Positions 30,601-38,514 of a DNA stretch of 64,000 nt are shown piece by piece. Location: the NCBI RefSeq assembly GCF_003797765.1, contig NZ_RKMB01000002.1, positions 372,001 through 436,000 of the forward strand, written 5' to 3'. The number at the start of each line of letters is the position of its first letter. Within the stretch, counting starts at the first letter, position 1. The translations under genes were made by a program, and so were the position numbers. The notes under the pieces are model-generated. The model ran no database searches, was not told the origin of the DNA, and was given only the letters and a program-made list of their open reading frames with translations. This DNA is from Ramlibacter sp. WS9. GTDB lineage: Bacteria > Pseudomonadota > Gammaproteobacteria > Burkholderiales > Burkholderiaceae_C.

Positions 30601-32890
30601 GTTGCAGGCGCGCGCCTTCGCCGGCCAGCGCTACCAGGAAGGCTACGAAAAGGGCGTGCACGACGAAGACGCCGCGCGCATCCTGGCGGCCCTGGTCCGC
30701 ATGCGCGACGCCGCGGGCCTGCTGGCGTGGGGCCCGGCCGAGCGCGCCCTGGCGCTCCTGTATTGGCAGGACGGCCGCTTCGGCGGCGAGCGTGAAACGC
30801 TTCAGCGCCGCGCGCGCGCCGCCATCCAGGTGCAGCAGCTGTTCGGCGCCACGGATGAATTGAAGCAACTGGAGACGGAGTGCGCGAATGCACTGTCGGA
30901 CTTCGCTGCCGCCATCGCGTTCGAGCCGCCGGGTGCCACTGCCGTTGACGGCATGGGTGGACCGGCTTCGGCGCTGTGCGCACAGGCCGCCGCGTACCTG
31001 GTGCGCGAACTCGCGAGCGAAGGCGGCGCCGAGGTATGGTGCATCAGCGGCGCCGGTGAGGATCTCGCGGCCGCGCTGCTGCGCGAGCTCGAACGCGGCG
31101 GCCAGCTCGCGGCCTGGCAACGCGACATCGAGGCCTCCACACCGGCGGAGCGCTGGCGCCTGGCCCGCGGCTGGGTTGCGGCTTTCGCAGCAGCCCGCGA
31201 ACCGCAGGCGCTTGCCTGGGCCGACGATGCGGCGGGCCTGCTGGCGGTGCCGGTGAAGCGGCAGCGCGTCAATGCCGAACTCGATCACGAGGTGAGCGGC
31301 TTGCGCAGCGAGCACCCGCGGATCGTCGAAGGCAAGCTGGCGCTCAACCTGAACGACTTCGGACGCCGGTTCGCCGAGCACCGTCAAGGTGTGGTTCCGG
31401 GATTCGCCGCGATGCAGCGGCTGCGGCACGAGCTGATCACTTCAGAGAAAGCGCGGCTGAAACTCGGGCAATTCCAGGCCAGGCCGCTTTCCACCTTCGT
31501 TCGCAACCGGCTGATCCACGACACCTACCTGCCGCTGGTCGGCGACAACCTGGCCAAGCAGATCGGCACCGCCGGCGAGGGCAACCGCACCGACCGCATG
31601 GGTCTGCTGCTGCTGATCTCGCCGCCCGGCTACGGCAAGACGACGCTGCTGGAATACGTGGCGGACCGGCTCGGGCTGGTGTTCGTGCGCATCAACTGCC
31701 CGGCCCTGGGACACGCCGTCACGTCGATCGACCCTGCGTCCGCCACGAACAGCGCGGCACGGCAGGAGCTCGAAAAAATCAACCTCGCGCTGGCGATGGG
31801 CAGCAACGTGATGCTGTACCTGGACGACATACAGCACACCAGTGCCGAGTTCCTCCAGAAGTTCATTGGCCTCGCCGACGGAACGCGCCGCATCGAAGGC
31901 ACGTGGGAGGGGGAAGGGCGCACCTACGACTTGCGCGGCAAGCGTTTCGCCATCGCGATGGCGGGCAACCCTTACACCGAATCCGGCGATGTCTTCAAGA
32001 TCCCCGACATGCTGGCCAACCGGTCGGACATCTACAACCTGGGCGATGTGCTCGGCGGCCAGCAGGCCTTGTTCTCGCTCTCCTACATCGAGAACAGCCT
32101 GACCAGCAACGCCGCGCTGCAGCCGCTTGCGTCTCGCGACCCGGCCGACGTGTATCGGCTGGTGCAACTCGCGCAGGGCGAAGACGTTGCCGGCGGCAGC
32201 TTCACGCATGGCTACAGCCAGGCGGAGCTAGAGGAACTCAAGGCGCTGCTGCAGCGCCTGTTCCGCGCGCGGGACCTGCTGCTCAAGGTCAACCTGGCCT
32301 ACATCGAGTCGGCCGCGCAGCGCGACGCCTACCGCACCGAGCCGCCGTTCAAGCTGCAAGGCAGCTACCGCAACATGGCCAAGCTGGCCGGCAAGATCAC
32401 GCCCTTGATGACCGATGCCGAGCTGGACGGGCTGCTGCGCGACCACTATCGCGGCGAAGCGCAGACCCTCACCACCGGCGCGCAGGAAAACCTGCTCAAG
32501 CTGGCCCAGTTGATGGGGAGCGCCACGCCGGAGGAATCGGAGCGCTGGAGGACGATCTGCGGCGAGTTCGTGCGCCAGCGAAAAGCCGGCGGCGAGGACG
32601 CGGATGGCAGCACGCGCGTCGCCAACGCCCTGCTGGACATCAGCCGCGCGGTCGACGAGCTGAAGCCCGGGCCGTCGGAAGCCGACCCGGCCATGCAGAT
32701 GGCCGACGCGGTCCTTCAGCTGGCCGTGACCTACCGCAAGATCATCATGCCGCTCATCAACGCGACGGAGAAGCGGCTCGACCTGGACAAGTCGATTCGC
32801 GATCGCATCGACCAGCTGATGGCCAAGCAACTGGACCCGCGGACCATCCGCACCGCACCCGCTGCCGCGCCCGCGAAGAAGGACACTTGA
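27686..32890 (+). CDS. giant DUF3686-type AAA ATPase
   Basis: A 1734-residue cytoplasmic protein with no signal peptide or membrane segment. The N-terminal about 450 residues resemble DUF3686 (for example GDQLLFGYNVFIGLRKETAVGDVF). A long helical, probably coiled-coil middle follows (about 480-900). An AAA+ module comes near the end: Walker A PPGYGKTT with K1318, Walker B LYLDDIQ with D1380 and D1381. Relatives are often labelled DNA repair ATPase, but I see no nuclease or DNA-binding motif. Encoded between flotillin and a phospholipase-D-like protein, it may be the motor of a membrane-associated complex. It overlaps neither neighbour. Confidence 0.8.
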   Translation: MDAPATSLATSPADAAAGLVAASGSYELLKTRLSAQGDALRQKSQVLNDARLAQFGRAEQALVLRTLARTENNCVARDIVRIGDQLLFGYNVFIGLRKETAVGDVFGLYRLASREGAQDLESVPLPGSFLEDARFASDFKELYAYYKNAQLIQLRVVPGKLLAAFQIGQQLHDLRVFRWQVDADGTIHYLDNRGERDIALPPSHDFEWTATTREDHVGGKHPHVNILDTVFVETVGGDLTIKVENNTESGRGIYSEPVEDANQSLADAEIAYAKLGLLVLLRVKPYRELSTRYLVFNIRTQQVERIDAIGESCVQLPEDHGIVFPGGYYLQSGEFKRFDLPADVADNLRFKRMLRSPNGEDVLYVFYRPGSGHYALFTYNLIDKTLAAPLFANGYAMFSDGRVLVFQAGASEPARMHPMQLWQTAFASEEHAGAARAGTGLFARIGNADLVRGISDLMGISRAVREQVATRAAYEDLIRQCTRVSDAYFWLDEAEAGEPLKELREIGDTARGTLAEFEKVDQIRRETAKALEEGEARQKALMVEIAATLWRRPEDFISALGRLRERRGHLETLKELRYTDLARIESMNNALAAEQQRVGERAMQFLGDDKAFANHQQSLVKLAADLQTASTSQGLAIVLEALDETAAGLDLLAEQLGGLPGGDAVLRTGILDRISALYTEINRLRADARNRRKAMGSREAAAEFGAQFKLFGQAVDNALDFADSPEKCDEALTRLLAQLEELEGRFAEQDTFLADIAAKREAVYEALTARKQSLAQARQQRVQGLMDAAGRILDGAQRRTAQFSALEEVHSYFAADMLIAKLRNLIGDLRAVKAQVQADDVDTRLKTCRDQALRAVRDRRELVSEDGDTLRLGRHLFTIGRQPLDLTLAPQGESLAFHITSTDYMVPAADARLDALKAWWHQALPSETPQMARAEYLAGCMLDAAQQGQDALDWSLLQEQAAQRDEGHAGLLLQARAFAGQRYQEGYEKGVHDEDAARILAALVRMRDAAGLLAWGPAERALALLYWQDGRFGGERETLQRRARAAIQVQQLFGATDELKQLETECANALSDFAAAIAFEPPGATAVDGMGGPASALCAQAAAYLVRELASEGGAEVWCISGAGEDLAAALLRELERGGQLAAWQRDIEASTPAERWRLARGWVAAFAAAREPQALAWADDAAGLLAVPVKRQRVNAELDHEVSGLRSEHPRIVEGKLALNLNDFGRRFAEHRQGVVPGFAAMQRLRHELITSEKARLKLGQFQARPLSTFVRNRLIHDTYLPLVGDNLAKQIGTAGEGNRTDRMGLLLLISPPGYGKTTLLEYVADRLGLVFVRINCPALGHAVTSIDPASATNSAARQELEKINLALAMGSNVMLYLDDIQHTSAEFLQKFIGLADGTRRIEGTWEGEGRTYDLRGKRFAIAMAGNPYTESGDVFKIPDMLANRSDIYNLGDVLGGQQALFSLSYIENSLTSNAALQPLASRDPADVYRLVQLAQGEDVAGGSFTHGYSQAELEELKALLQRLFRARDLLLKVNLAYIESAAQRDAYRTEPPFKLQGSYRNMAKLAGKITPLMTDAELDGLLRDHYRGEAQTLTTGAQENLLKLAQLMGSATPEESERWRTICGEFVRQRKAGGEDADGSTRVANALLDISRAVDELKPGPSEADPAMQMADAVLQLAVTYRKIIMPLINATEKRLDLDKSIRDRIDQLMAKQLDPRTIRTAPAAAPAKKDT

Positions 32891-32891
32891 A

Positions 32892-33599
32892 GTGCTCACG
32901 ATGACGCCCGCCGCGCAGGCCGCGCTCGTGGCACAACTGGAAAGCTCGCTGTCCGACCTGCGGCTCAGCGACGGCGAACGGAGGGAATTCGCCCTCGCGC
33001 TGAAGAAGGTCGACCCGCCCGAGGAGGCCTTCCGTCACCTGCGCAATCGCGCTTTCGAGATGGCGCGCGCGAGCCTCGCCGGCGCGACGCCGCAGGAGGC
33101 CTTGGCTTGGCTGGAAGGCGTGATGCGCGCGCTGGATGTGGCGCGGCCGGACGCGCGCTTGCCCCAGGCCTATGCCTGCTTCAGCCCCGGTGAGGATTGC
33201 CTGAAAACGCTGGTGCGGCACTTTCGCGGCGCCCGGCGCGCGGTGGACCTGTGCGTGTTCACGCTGTCGGACGACCGGATCACGCAAGAGGTGGTGGCGG
33301 CCCTGGAGCGGGGCGTGGCATTGCGCTTCATCACCGACAACACCAAGGAGTTCGACGCCGGCAGCGACGTGGCGCGCCTTCGCGCGGCGGGCGTTCCCAT
33401 TGTGGTGGACCGCACCGACGCGCACATGCACCACAAGTTCGCGATTTTCGATGGCCAGTGGCTCCTCAACGGCAGCTACAACTGGACCCGCAGCGCGTGC
33501 TATCACAACGAGGAGAACCTGGTGGCCACCGACGATGCGCGGCTCGTTCACCAGTTCCAGCAGGTGTTCGACCGGCTGTGGCAAGGCCTCAAGGCCTGA
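32892..33599 (+). CDS. phospholipase D-like (HKD) protein
   Basis: A 235-residue protein with one HKD motif: H180, K182 and D187 (HHKFAIFDG), followed by the typical LLNGSYNWT. One motif per chain means the active enzyme would be a dimer, as in Nuc-type endonucleases and the mitochondrial cardiolipin hydrolase. The substrate could be a phospholipid or nucleic acid; there is no signal peptide. The N-terminal about 85 residues are helical and unassigned. The GTG start at 32892 lies 2 nt after the ATPase stop codon with AAGAAGGA 9 nt upstream; an ATG three codons on is the alternative. It converges with telA. Confidence 0.85.
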   Translation: MLTMTPAAQAALVAQLESSLSDLRLSDGERREFALALKKVDPPEEAFRHLRNRAFEMARASLAGATPQEALAWLEGVMRALDVARPDARLPQAYACFSPGEDCLKTLVRHFRGARRAVDLCVFTLSDDRITQEVVAALERGVALRFITDNTKEFDAGSDVARLRAAGVPIVVDRTDAHMHHKFAIFDGQWLLNGSYNWTRSACYHNEENLVATDDARLVHQFQQVFDRLWQGLKA

Positions 33600-33608
33600 T
33601 CGGAATCT

Positions 33609-34823
33609 TTAGAGCGCGACGGGGCCGCTGGAACCCAGCTGGGTCGCCTCACGTGCCTGCTGCTGGCGCACGCGGTCTACATACCCGTCGGCCTTGGCCA
33701 GCTGCTCCTTGATGATCGCGTTGTTCTGGCCCATCACGTCGATGGCCTTGGATCGGAAAGCGTCCATGGCATCCATCGCCTTGAACGTCTGGTCGAACAT
33801 TTCCTTGAGTTTTTCGATCCCGACCATCGGGTTCTGCGCGAATTGCGCCGTCTTGTCGACGTGCGTATTCAGCTGGCGCCCGCTCTCCGCGATCAGGCTC
33901 TCGATGGAGCTATTGACGCCGGTGAGCATCTCCATGACCTTGATTTGGTTGCCGGTGGCGCGCGCCACGGTCTGGGCGACCGCCAGCGCGCTCATCCCGG
34001 TAGTCGCTACGCGGCTGCAGCCGTTCATCATTTCACGGGCGGTCTTCTTGAGCACGTCGAGGGCGAGGTAGCCGTTGGTGCAGACAGCCTGCTGCGTCAA
34101 CATGTCCTGCAGGTTCTGGCGGGCGTAGAACAGCACCTCTTGCTCGAGCGCCTTGGCCCGCACCGCATCGGTGGACTTGAGCGCCTCGACCCTGGCATGC
34201 AGTTTCGCGTCCAGCGTCTCCGCAAAGTGAATGGCGCCGCCCAGCCGCTGCATCGCATCCCAGAGCTTGGTGCGCGTCGCTTCCAGGTCCACCACGTCGC
34301 GCTGCATGTCGTCGCGAGCCGAATAGAGCTGCTGCATGCTCTTTTGCAGTTGGCCCGACGCACTCTCGTACTTGCGAAAGTAGTTCTGCAGCTTGTTGCC
34401 GTAGGGGATGAAGCCGAGCAGCTTCTGCGGCTGGAACAGATCGCCGTCATTGCCGGGGTTGAGCTCGTCCAGGTGCCCGCGCATCTCCTGGATGGCCTTG
34501 AACGCCGTCGTGTCTTCCATCCCGGCGAAGTTGCGCTCCATCAGGCGCCCCTGCATCAGGCTCGAGGCCACCGAAACCTCTTCACGGCCCAACGCGAAGG
34601 CGCTGTCGAGCCGGGCCTTGAAGGCCTCGCTTTGCACGTCCTCGTTCAGCAGGCCCTCCATGAAACGATCGACCTGATCTTCCACGGCCGTCTTGAGCTC
34701 GGCCTTCATGGGCACCGCGGTGCGGGCGGTCTGCTCGCTCACAGGCGTGATGACTTCAGGCGGCGTGAGCTGAAAAGTGTCGGCCACTGCGGCCTTCGGC
34801 GCTTCGCCGGATTGCGTGTTCAT
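33609..34823 (-). CDS. telA: toxic anion resistance protein TelA family
   Basis: A 404-residue, largely helical cytoplasmic protein of the TelA/KlaA/YaaN family, found in tellurite and other toxic-anion or antibiotic stress loci. Typical blocks are LGFIPYGNKLQNYFRKYESA, ARQNLQDMLTQQAVCTNGYLALD and VAQTVARATGNQIKVMEML. Its molecular role is unknown. It is encoded convergently with the plus operon, 9 bp from the phospholipase-like gene. The ATG at 34823 carries GAAAGG upstream; the longer open frame is shadow. No TerBCDE-type proteins are present, so this is not a classical ter operon. Confidence 0.92.
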   Translation of the reverse strand: MNTQSGEAPKAAVADTFQLTPPEVITPVSEQTARTAVPMKAELKTAVEDQVDRFMEGLLNEDVQSEAFKARLDSAFALGREEVSVASSLMQGRLMERNFAGMEDTTAFKAIQEMRGHLDELNPGNDGDLFQPQKLLGFIPYGNKLQNYFRKYESASGQLQKSMQQLYSARDDMQRDVVDLEATRTKLWDAMQRLGGAIHFAETLDAKLHARVEALKSTDAVRAKALEQEVLFYARQNLQDMLTQQAVCTNGYLALDVLKKTAREMMNGCSRVATTGMSALAVAQTVARATGNQIKVMEMLTGVNSSIESLIAESGRQLNTHVDKTAQFAQNPMVGIEKLKEMFDQTFKAMDAMDAFRSKAIDVMGQNNAIIKEQLAKADGYVDRVRQQQAREATQLGSSGPVAL

Positions 34824-34867
34824 GAAAATACCTTTCCAGACGTTCGCGTTCGATTCTTGGGGCAAAT

Positions 34868-36802
34868 CTAACCGGCGGCCAGCAGTTTCGCAACCTCGGA
34901 TTGCAAGACGGCCGGCTGCACCTGGGCCGGTGCGATCGGCGCGCCGACATTCAACCCCACCCGGTTGAACAGCCCGCGCCGGAACGGCCGAACCATCGCG
35001 CCGCCCTCTTCGACGCGGCTGAAGAACGAGCCCCACAGGTTGGTAAGCGCCATCGGGATCACGGGCACCGGCTGGCGCTCCAGGATCTTCATGATGCCGC
35101 CCTTGAACTCCTGCAGCGTGCCGTCGCGAGTGATGCCGCCTTCGGGGAAAATCGCCAGCAGGTCGCCACCCCGCAGCACCTTGGCCGCGGCCTCGAATGC
35201 GGCTTCGTAAGCCACCGGGTCTTCATTGCGCGGCGCGATGGGAATCGCCTTGGCCAGCTTGAACAGCCCGCCCAGCACCGGCACCTGGAAGATGCGGTGG
35301 TCCATGACGAAGTAGATCGGCCGCGGGCTCGCCGCCATCAGCAACACGGCGTCGACGAAGCTCACGTGGTTGCACACCAGCACCGCCGCGCCCTCGACCG
35401 GGATGTGATCGTCGCCCGTGACCTTGAAGCGATACACCATGCGCGAAGCGATCCACGCGATGAAGCGCAGCAGGTACTCGGGCACGAGCATGAAGATGTA
35501 GAACGCCACCACCGCGTTGGCCAGCCCGACCAGCAGGAATATCTGCGGAATGGTCATGCCGAACTTGAGCAGCAGCCCGGCGATCACCGAACTCGCGATC
35601 ATGAAGAGCGCGTTGAGGATGTTGTTCGCGGCGATGATGCGCGCGCGGTGCGTGGGCTGGCTGCGCAGCTGGATCAGCGCGTACATCGGGACGCTGTAGA
35701 GACCGGCGAACAGGCTGAGCAGCGCCAGGTCGGCCATCACACGCCAGTGAGCAGGGAAGCCAAGGAACTGTGACAGACCCAAAGTCGTCGGCACGTAGAA
35801 CTGCGGTACGGCGTTCGAAGCGAAGTACAGGTCGATCGCGAACACGCTCATGCCGATGGCGCCCAGCGGCACCAGGCCGATTTCCACGTGACGGCGCGAC
35901 AGCACTTCGCACAGCAGCGAACCCACACCGATGCCGATGGAGAACACCACCAGCAGCAGCGAAGCCACCTGCTCGTTGCCGTGCAGCACTTCCTTGGCGA
36001 AGCTCGGAAACTGCGAGAGGAACACGGCGCCGAAGAACCACATCCAGCTGATGCCCAGCAGCGAGCGGAACACGACGATGTTTTCGTGCGCGAGCTTGAG
36101 GTTGCGAACGGTCTCGCTGATCGGGTTGAAGTTGACTTTCAAGCCCGGGTCGGTCGCCGGCGCGGACGGGATGAACTGCGCGATGCCCCGGCCCACCAAC
36201 GCCAGCAGCACGCAGGCGATCGCGACGTCCTGGCGGCCCACTTCCGGTATCGCCACGATCAACCCGCCCACCACGTTGCCCAGCAGGATGGCCACGAAGG
36301 TGCCCATCTCCACCATGCCGTTGCCGCCCGTGAGCTCGCGTTCGTTCAGCACTTGCGGCAGGTAGGCGAACTTCACCGGCCCGAACAGCGTCGAGTGCAA
36401 GCCCATGAGGAAGGTGCACGCGAGAAGGATGGCCACGTTGTCGTTGTAGAAACCGACGGCCGCGATGCCCATGATCGCGATCTCCAGGTTCTTGACGAAC
36501 CGGATCATCGTGGTCTTGTCGTACTTGTCGGTCAGCTGTCCGCTCGTGGCCGAGAACAGCAGGAACGGCAGGATGAACAGCGCACCGATCACCAGCCCCG
36601 CCATCGCCGGCGGCAACCATGCAATCTGCAGCTGGTAGGTCACCATCACGGTGAACGCGAACTTGAACAGGTTGTCGTTGGCGGCGCCCGAGAACTGCGT
36701 CCAGAAGAACGGCGCGAAGCGGCGTTGCTTCAGCAGCGCGAACTGGTTCGGGTGGGCGTGAGCGGGAGCGCTCGCGCCCACGTCGGCGATGGTCGATTCC
36801 AT
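34868..36802 (-). CDS. LplT-like MFS transporter fused to PlsC-type acyltransferase
   Basis: A 644-residue fusion protein. Residues about 15-430 form a 12-helix major-facilitator domain of lysophospholipid-transporter type (FWTQFSGAANDNLFKFAFTVM). Residues about 450-644 form a glycerophospholipid acyltransferase domain: catalytic H479 and D484 in NHVSFVDAV (HX4D) and FPEGG at 552-556. In E. coli LplT and Aas share this work as two proteins; the acyl-ligase part of Aas is absent here. The likely job is to flip lysophospholipids inward and reacylate them. The start has AGGAGGAG upstream. The ceramidase-like gene is 10 bp upstream on the same strand. Confidence 0.9.
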   Translation of the reverse strand: MESTIADVGASAPAHAHPNQFALLKQRRFAPFFWTQFSGAANDNLFKFAFTVMVTYQLQIAWLPPAMAGLVIGALFILPFLLFSATSGQLTDKYDKTTMIRFVKNLEIAIMGIAAVGFYNDNVAILLACTFLMGLHSTLFGPVKFAYLPQVLNERELTGGNGMVEMGTFVAILLGNVVGGLIVAIPEVGRQDVAIACVLLALVGRGIAQFIPSAPATDPGLKVNFNPISETVRNLKLAHENIVVFRSLLGISWMWFFGAVFLSQFPSFAKEVLHGNEQVASLLLVVFSIGIGVGSLLCEVLSRRHVEIGLVPLGAIGMSVFAIDLYFASNAVPQFYVPTTLGLSQFLGFPAHWRVMADLALLSLFAGLYSVPMYALIQLRSQPTHRARIIAANNILNALFMIASSVIAGLLLKFGMTIPQIFLLVGLANAVVAFYIFMLVPEYLLRFIAWIASRMVYRFKVTGDDHIPVEGAAVLVCNHVSFVDAVLLMAASPRPIYFVMDHRIFQVPVLGGLFKLAKAIPIAPRNEDPVAYEAAFEAAAKVLRGGDLLAIFPEGGITRDGTLQEFKGGIMKILERQPVPVIPMALTNLWGSFFSRVEEGGAMVRPFRRGLFNRVGLNVGAPIAPAQVQPAVLQSEVAKLLAAG

Positions 36803-36812
36803 GAAGCTCCTC

Positions 36813-37634
36813 CTATTGGCTGGCCGTCGCGCGGCCTGCCCGGCGCGGGGTAGCGCCCTGTATGCGGGCGAATCCTGGGGCATTCTGCCTGGATTCGGCC
36901 AGTGCGCGAATCGCCATGATGACGGGCCACGCCGCCAGCGACGCGACGAGGTGCTTGAGCGTATGACCGGCGACCCAATGGCCCGTGAGTTCGTACACCT
37001 CGTGATCGTTGATTTCCGACAGCTTGGCCACGCCGTAGACCAGGATCACCAATGCCCAGCGGATGCCAAGAGCGCCATGGAGCGGCCGCAATCCGGCGAA
37101 CCAACCCACCAGCACCATGCCGCCGAACTGCAGCAACGTCCACGGCAGCACGTTGCCGGTCGCTGCGCAGGTCTTGATCGCAATCGGCGCGAGCAGCAAC
37201 ACACCCAGGCCGAGCGCCGCACCCGCGCGGTCGCTCACCCGGTCCGCGGCTGCGAGTCCGAGGATCCCCGCGAAGGCCACGGCCATGCCGAGGCGGTCGA
37301 TCACCAGGCCGGCATCATCGGGTTGCCAGTGGTACCAGCTCGACCCGGCCGCCGTGAGGACGAGACCCATGAAGAACAGCACAGCCATGGCGCGCTGCAT
37401 GTTGCTCAGGCTGCGTGGCGGCAGCGCCCACAAATAGCCCAGGCCGACCAAGCCGGCGATTGCGAAGGCCAGGTTGGAGACCACGTCCATCGCAAAGGGG
37501 ATGCCCGCAATCGTCCGCGCGTCCGCGAACGCATGGTAGTGGCCCGGCTGGACCACGCCCGGGGCGAAAAGCGCCGCTGCCAACAAGGCGCAGCAGGCCA
37601 GCGCAAGCACGGTTTCCGAAAAAGTCGCTCTCAT
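36813..37634 (-). CDS. CREST-family (alkaline ceramidase-like) membrane hydrolase
   Basis: A 273-residue protein with about seven membrane segments. It shows the CREST-superfamily metal site: S98-xxx-H102 (SSWYH), D113 (DRLGM) and H224-xxx-H228 (HTLKH). Alkaline ceramidases, PAQR receptors and Per1 share this site. It probably hydrolyses an amide or ester bond in a membrane lipid; the substrate is unknown. The ATG at 37634 has GGAGAGGAAG upstream; a longer frame adds 13 residues. It is cotranscribed with the transporter-acyltransferase gene and diverges from the XRE regulator across an operator candidate. Confidence 0.8.
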   Translation of the reverse strand: MRATFSETVLALACCALLAAALFAPGVVQPGHYHAFADARTIAGIPFAMDVVSNLAFAIAGLVGLGYLWALPPRSLSNMQRAMAVLFFMGLVLTAAGSSWYHWQPDDAGLVIDRLGMAVAFAGILGLAAADRVSDRAGAALGLGVLLLAPIAIKTCAATGNVLPWTLLQFGGMVLVGWFAGLRPLHGALGIRWALVILVYGVAKLSEINDHEVYELTGHWVAGHTLKHLVASLAAWPVIMAIRALAESRQNAPGFARIQGATPRRAGRATASQ

Positions 37635-37700
37635 CTTCTTCCTCTCCTGGGGGTCGATGGGCGGAGTGTGCAAATAGCGATGCTGAAAACGGCCGAATTA

Positions 37701-37706
37701 CGATAC
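37701..37706. promoter_or_regulatory. operator half-site
   Basis: CGATAC, the same hexamer as the arms of the palindrome at 37728-37748, lies 21 bp from it toward the ceramidase-like gene. It may be a second, weaker contact for the same regulator. Confidence 0.35.
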
Positions 37707-37727
37707 ATTTCATCATCACAGCCCTTT

Positions 37728-37748
37728 AGGTATCGCATTTCGATACCT
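37728..37748. promoter_or_regulatory. palindromic operator candidate, XRE side
   Basis: Perfect 8-bp arms AGGTATCG and CGATACCT flank CATTT. It ends 7 bp before the start codon of the XRE regulator gene and lies in the divergent region with the ceramidase-like gene. The position fits autorepression. Fifteen of 19 core positions are shared with the site at 20982-21000. Confidence 0.7.
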
Positions 37749-37755
37749 GCACGCC

Positions 37756-38487
37756 ATGAGCACCACCGCCGATCTCGTCCTCACCCTGAAGAAGGAGCTC
37801 AAATCCGCCCAGATGACGTACGCCGACCTGGCGCGGGCGCTGGGCATGGCCGAATCGAGCGTCAAGCGGATGCTGGCCAAGGGCGACATGCCGTTGTCGC
37901 GCATCGACGCGATCTGCCGGGCACTCAAGCTGGACTTCGCGGAACTCGCGCGGCGCGTCGCGGACGCGCAGCCCCTGCTGAAGGAAATGACGCAGGAGCA
38001 GGAGCGGGCCGTCGTTGCCGACAAGAAGCTGCTGCTGTGCGCGTTGTGCGTGCTCTCGCAATGGACGCTCGAGCAGATCGTCGGCTACTACCGGCTGACC
38101 GAGGCCGAGTGCATCAAGTACTTCGTGCAGCTCGATCGCATCGGCATCATCCAGCTGCGGCCGCTGAATCGCTACCGGCTCAAGCTGGCCAAGACATTTC
38201 GCTGGCGCGCGCATGGCCCGGTGATGAACTATTTCCGCGAGAACGCGGTGCTCGACTACTTCTCGGGCGGCTTCGACGGCCTGGGCGAAGGCGTGCTGCT
38301 GGTGCATGGATCGGTCAGCCGCAGCCTGGCGCCGTCCTTCTTCGAGCGGATGCAGCGTGTGGCGCAGGACTTCGCGCAGCAGCACCAGGCCGACCAGAAA
38401 CTGGCGGACAAGGACCGCGAGGGCTACACGCTGCTGCTGGCGATGCGCAGCTGGGAGTTCGGCGCGTTCGTGGCGCTCAAGCGCTGA
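37756..38487 (+). CDS. XRE-family transcriptional regulator
   Basis: A 243-residue DNA-binding protein. The N-terminal Cro/C1-type helix-turn-helix is at about residues 8-65 (TYADLARALGMAESSVKRMLAKGDMPLSRIDAIC). The C-terminal about 170 residues (WTLEQIVGYYRLTEAECIKYFVQLDRIG and beyond) form a family-specific domain with no recognisable ligand site. A perfect palindrome sits right before its start codon, as expected for autoregulation. Because the same palindrome controls the 21-kb divergent promoters, this protein is the best candidate regulator of the whole envelope island. Confidence 0.85.
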   Translation: MSTTADLVLTLKKELKSAQMTYADLARALGMAESSVKRMLAKGDMPLSRIDAICRALKLDFAELARRVADAQPLLKEMTQEQERAVVADKKLLLCALCVLSQWTLEQIVGYYRLTEAECIKYFVQLDRIGIIQLRPLNRYRLKLAKTFRWRAHGPVMNYFRENAVLDYFSGGFDGLGEGVLLVHGSVSRSLAPSFFERMQRVAQDFAQQHQADQKLADKDREGYTLLLAMRSWEFGAFVALKR

Positions 38488-38514
38488 GCGCGGGCGGGTG
38501 CGAGACGCGGGGCC

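Noticed and set aside
25340-31429. Long minus-strand open frames opposite the flotillin and AAA ATPase genes
   Set aside because: Their translations are low-complexity His/Leu/Gln-rich mirror images of codon bias. They carry no start signals, and the plus-strand proteins have intact domains.
20413-38487. Classical tellurite (ter) operon
   Set aside because: Only TelA and an XpaC-like protein are shared with such loci; no TerB, TerC, TerD, TerE or TerY gene is present. I describe it as a separate envelope cluster.
20413-38487. Genomic island acquired recently
   Set aside because: Base composition by eye matches the core genes, and there are no integrase, tRNA junction or direct repeats. It looks resident.
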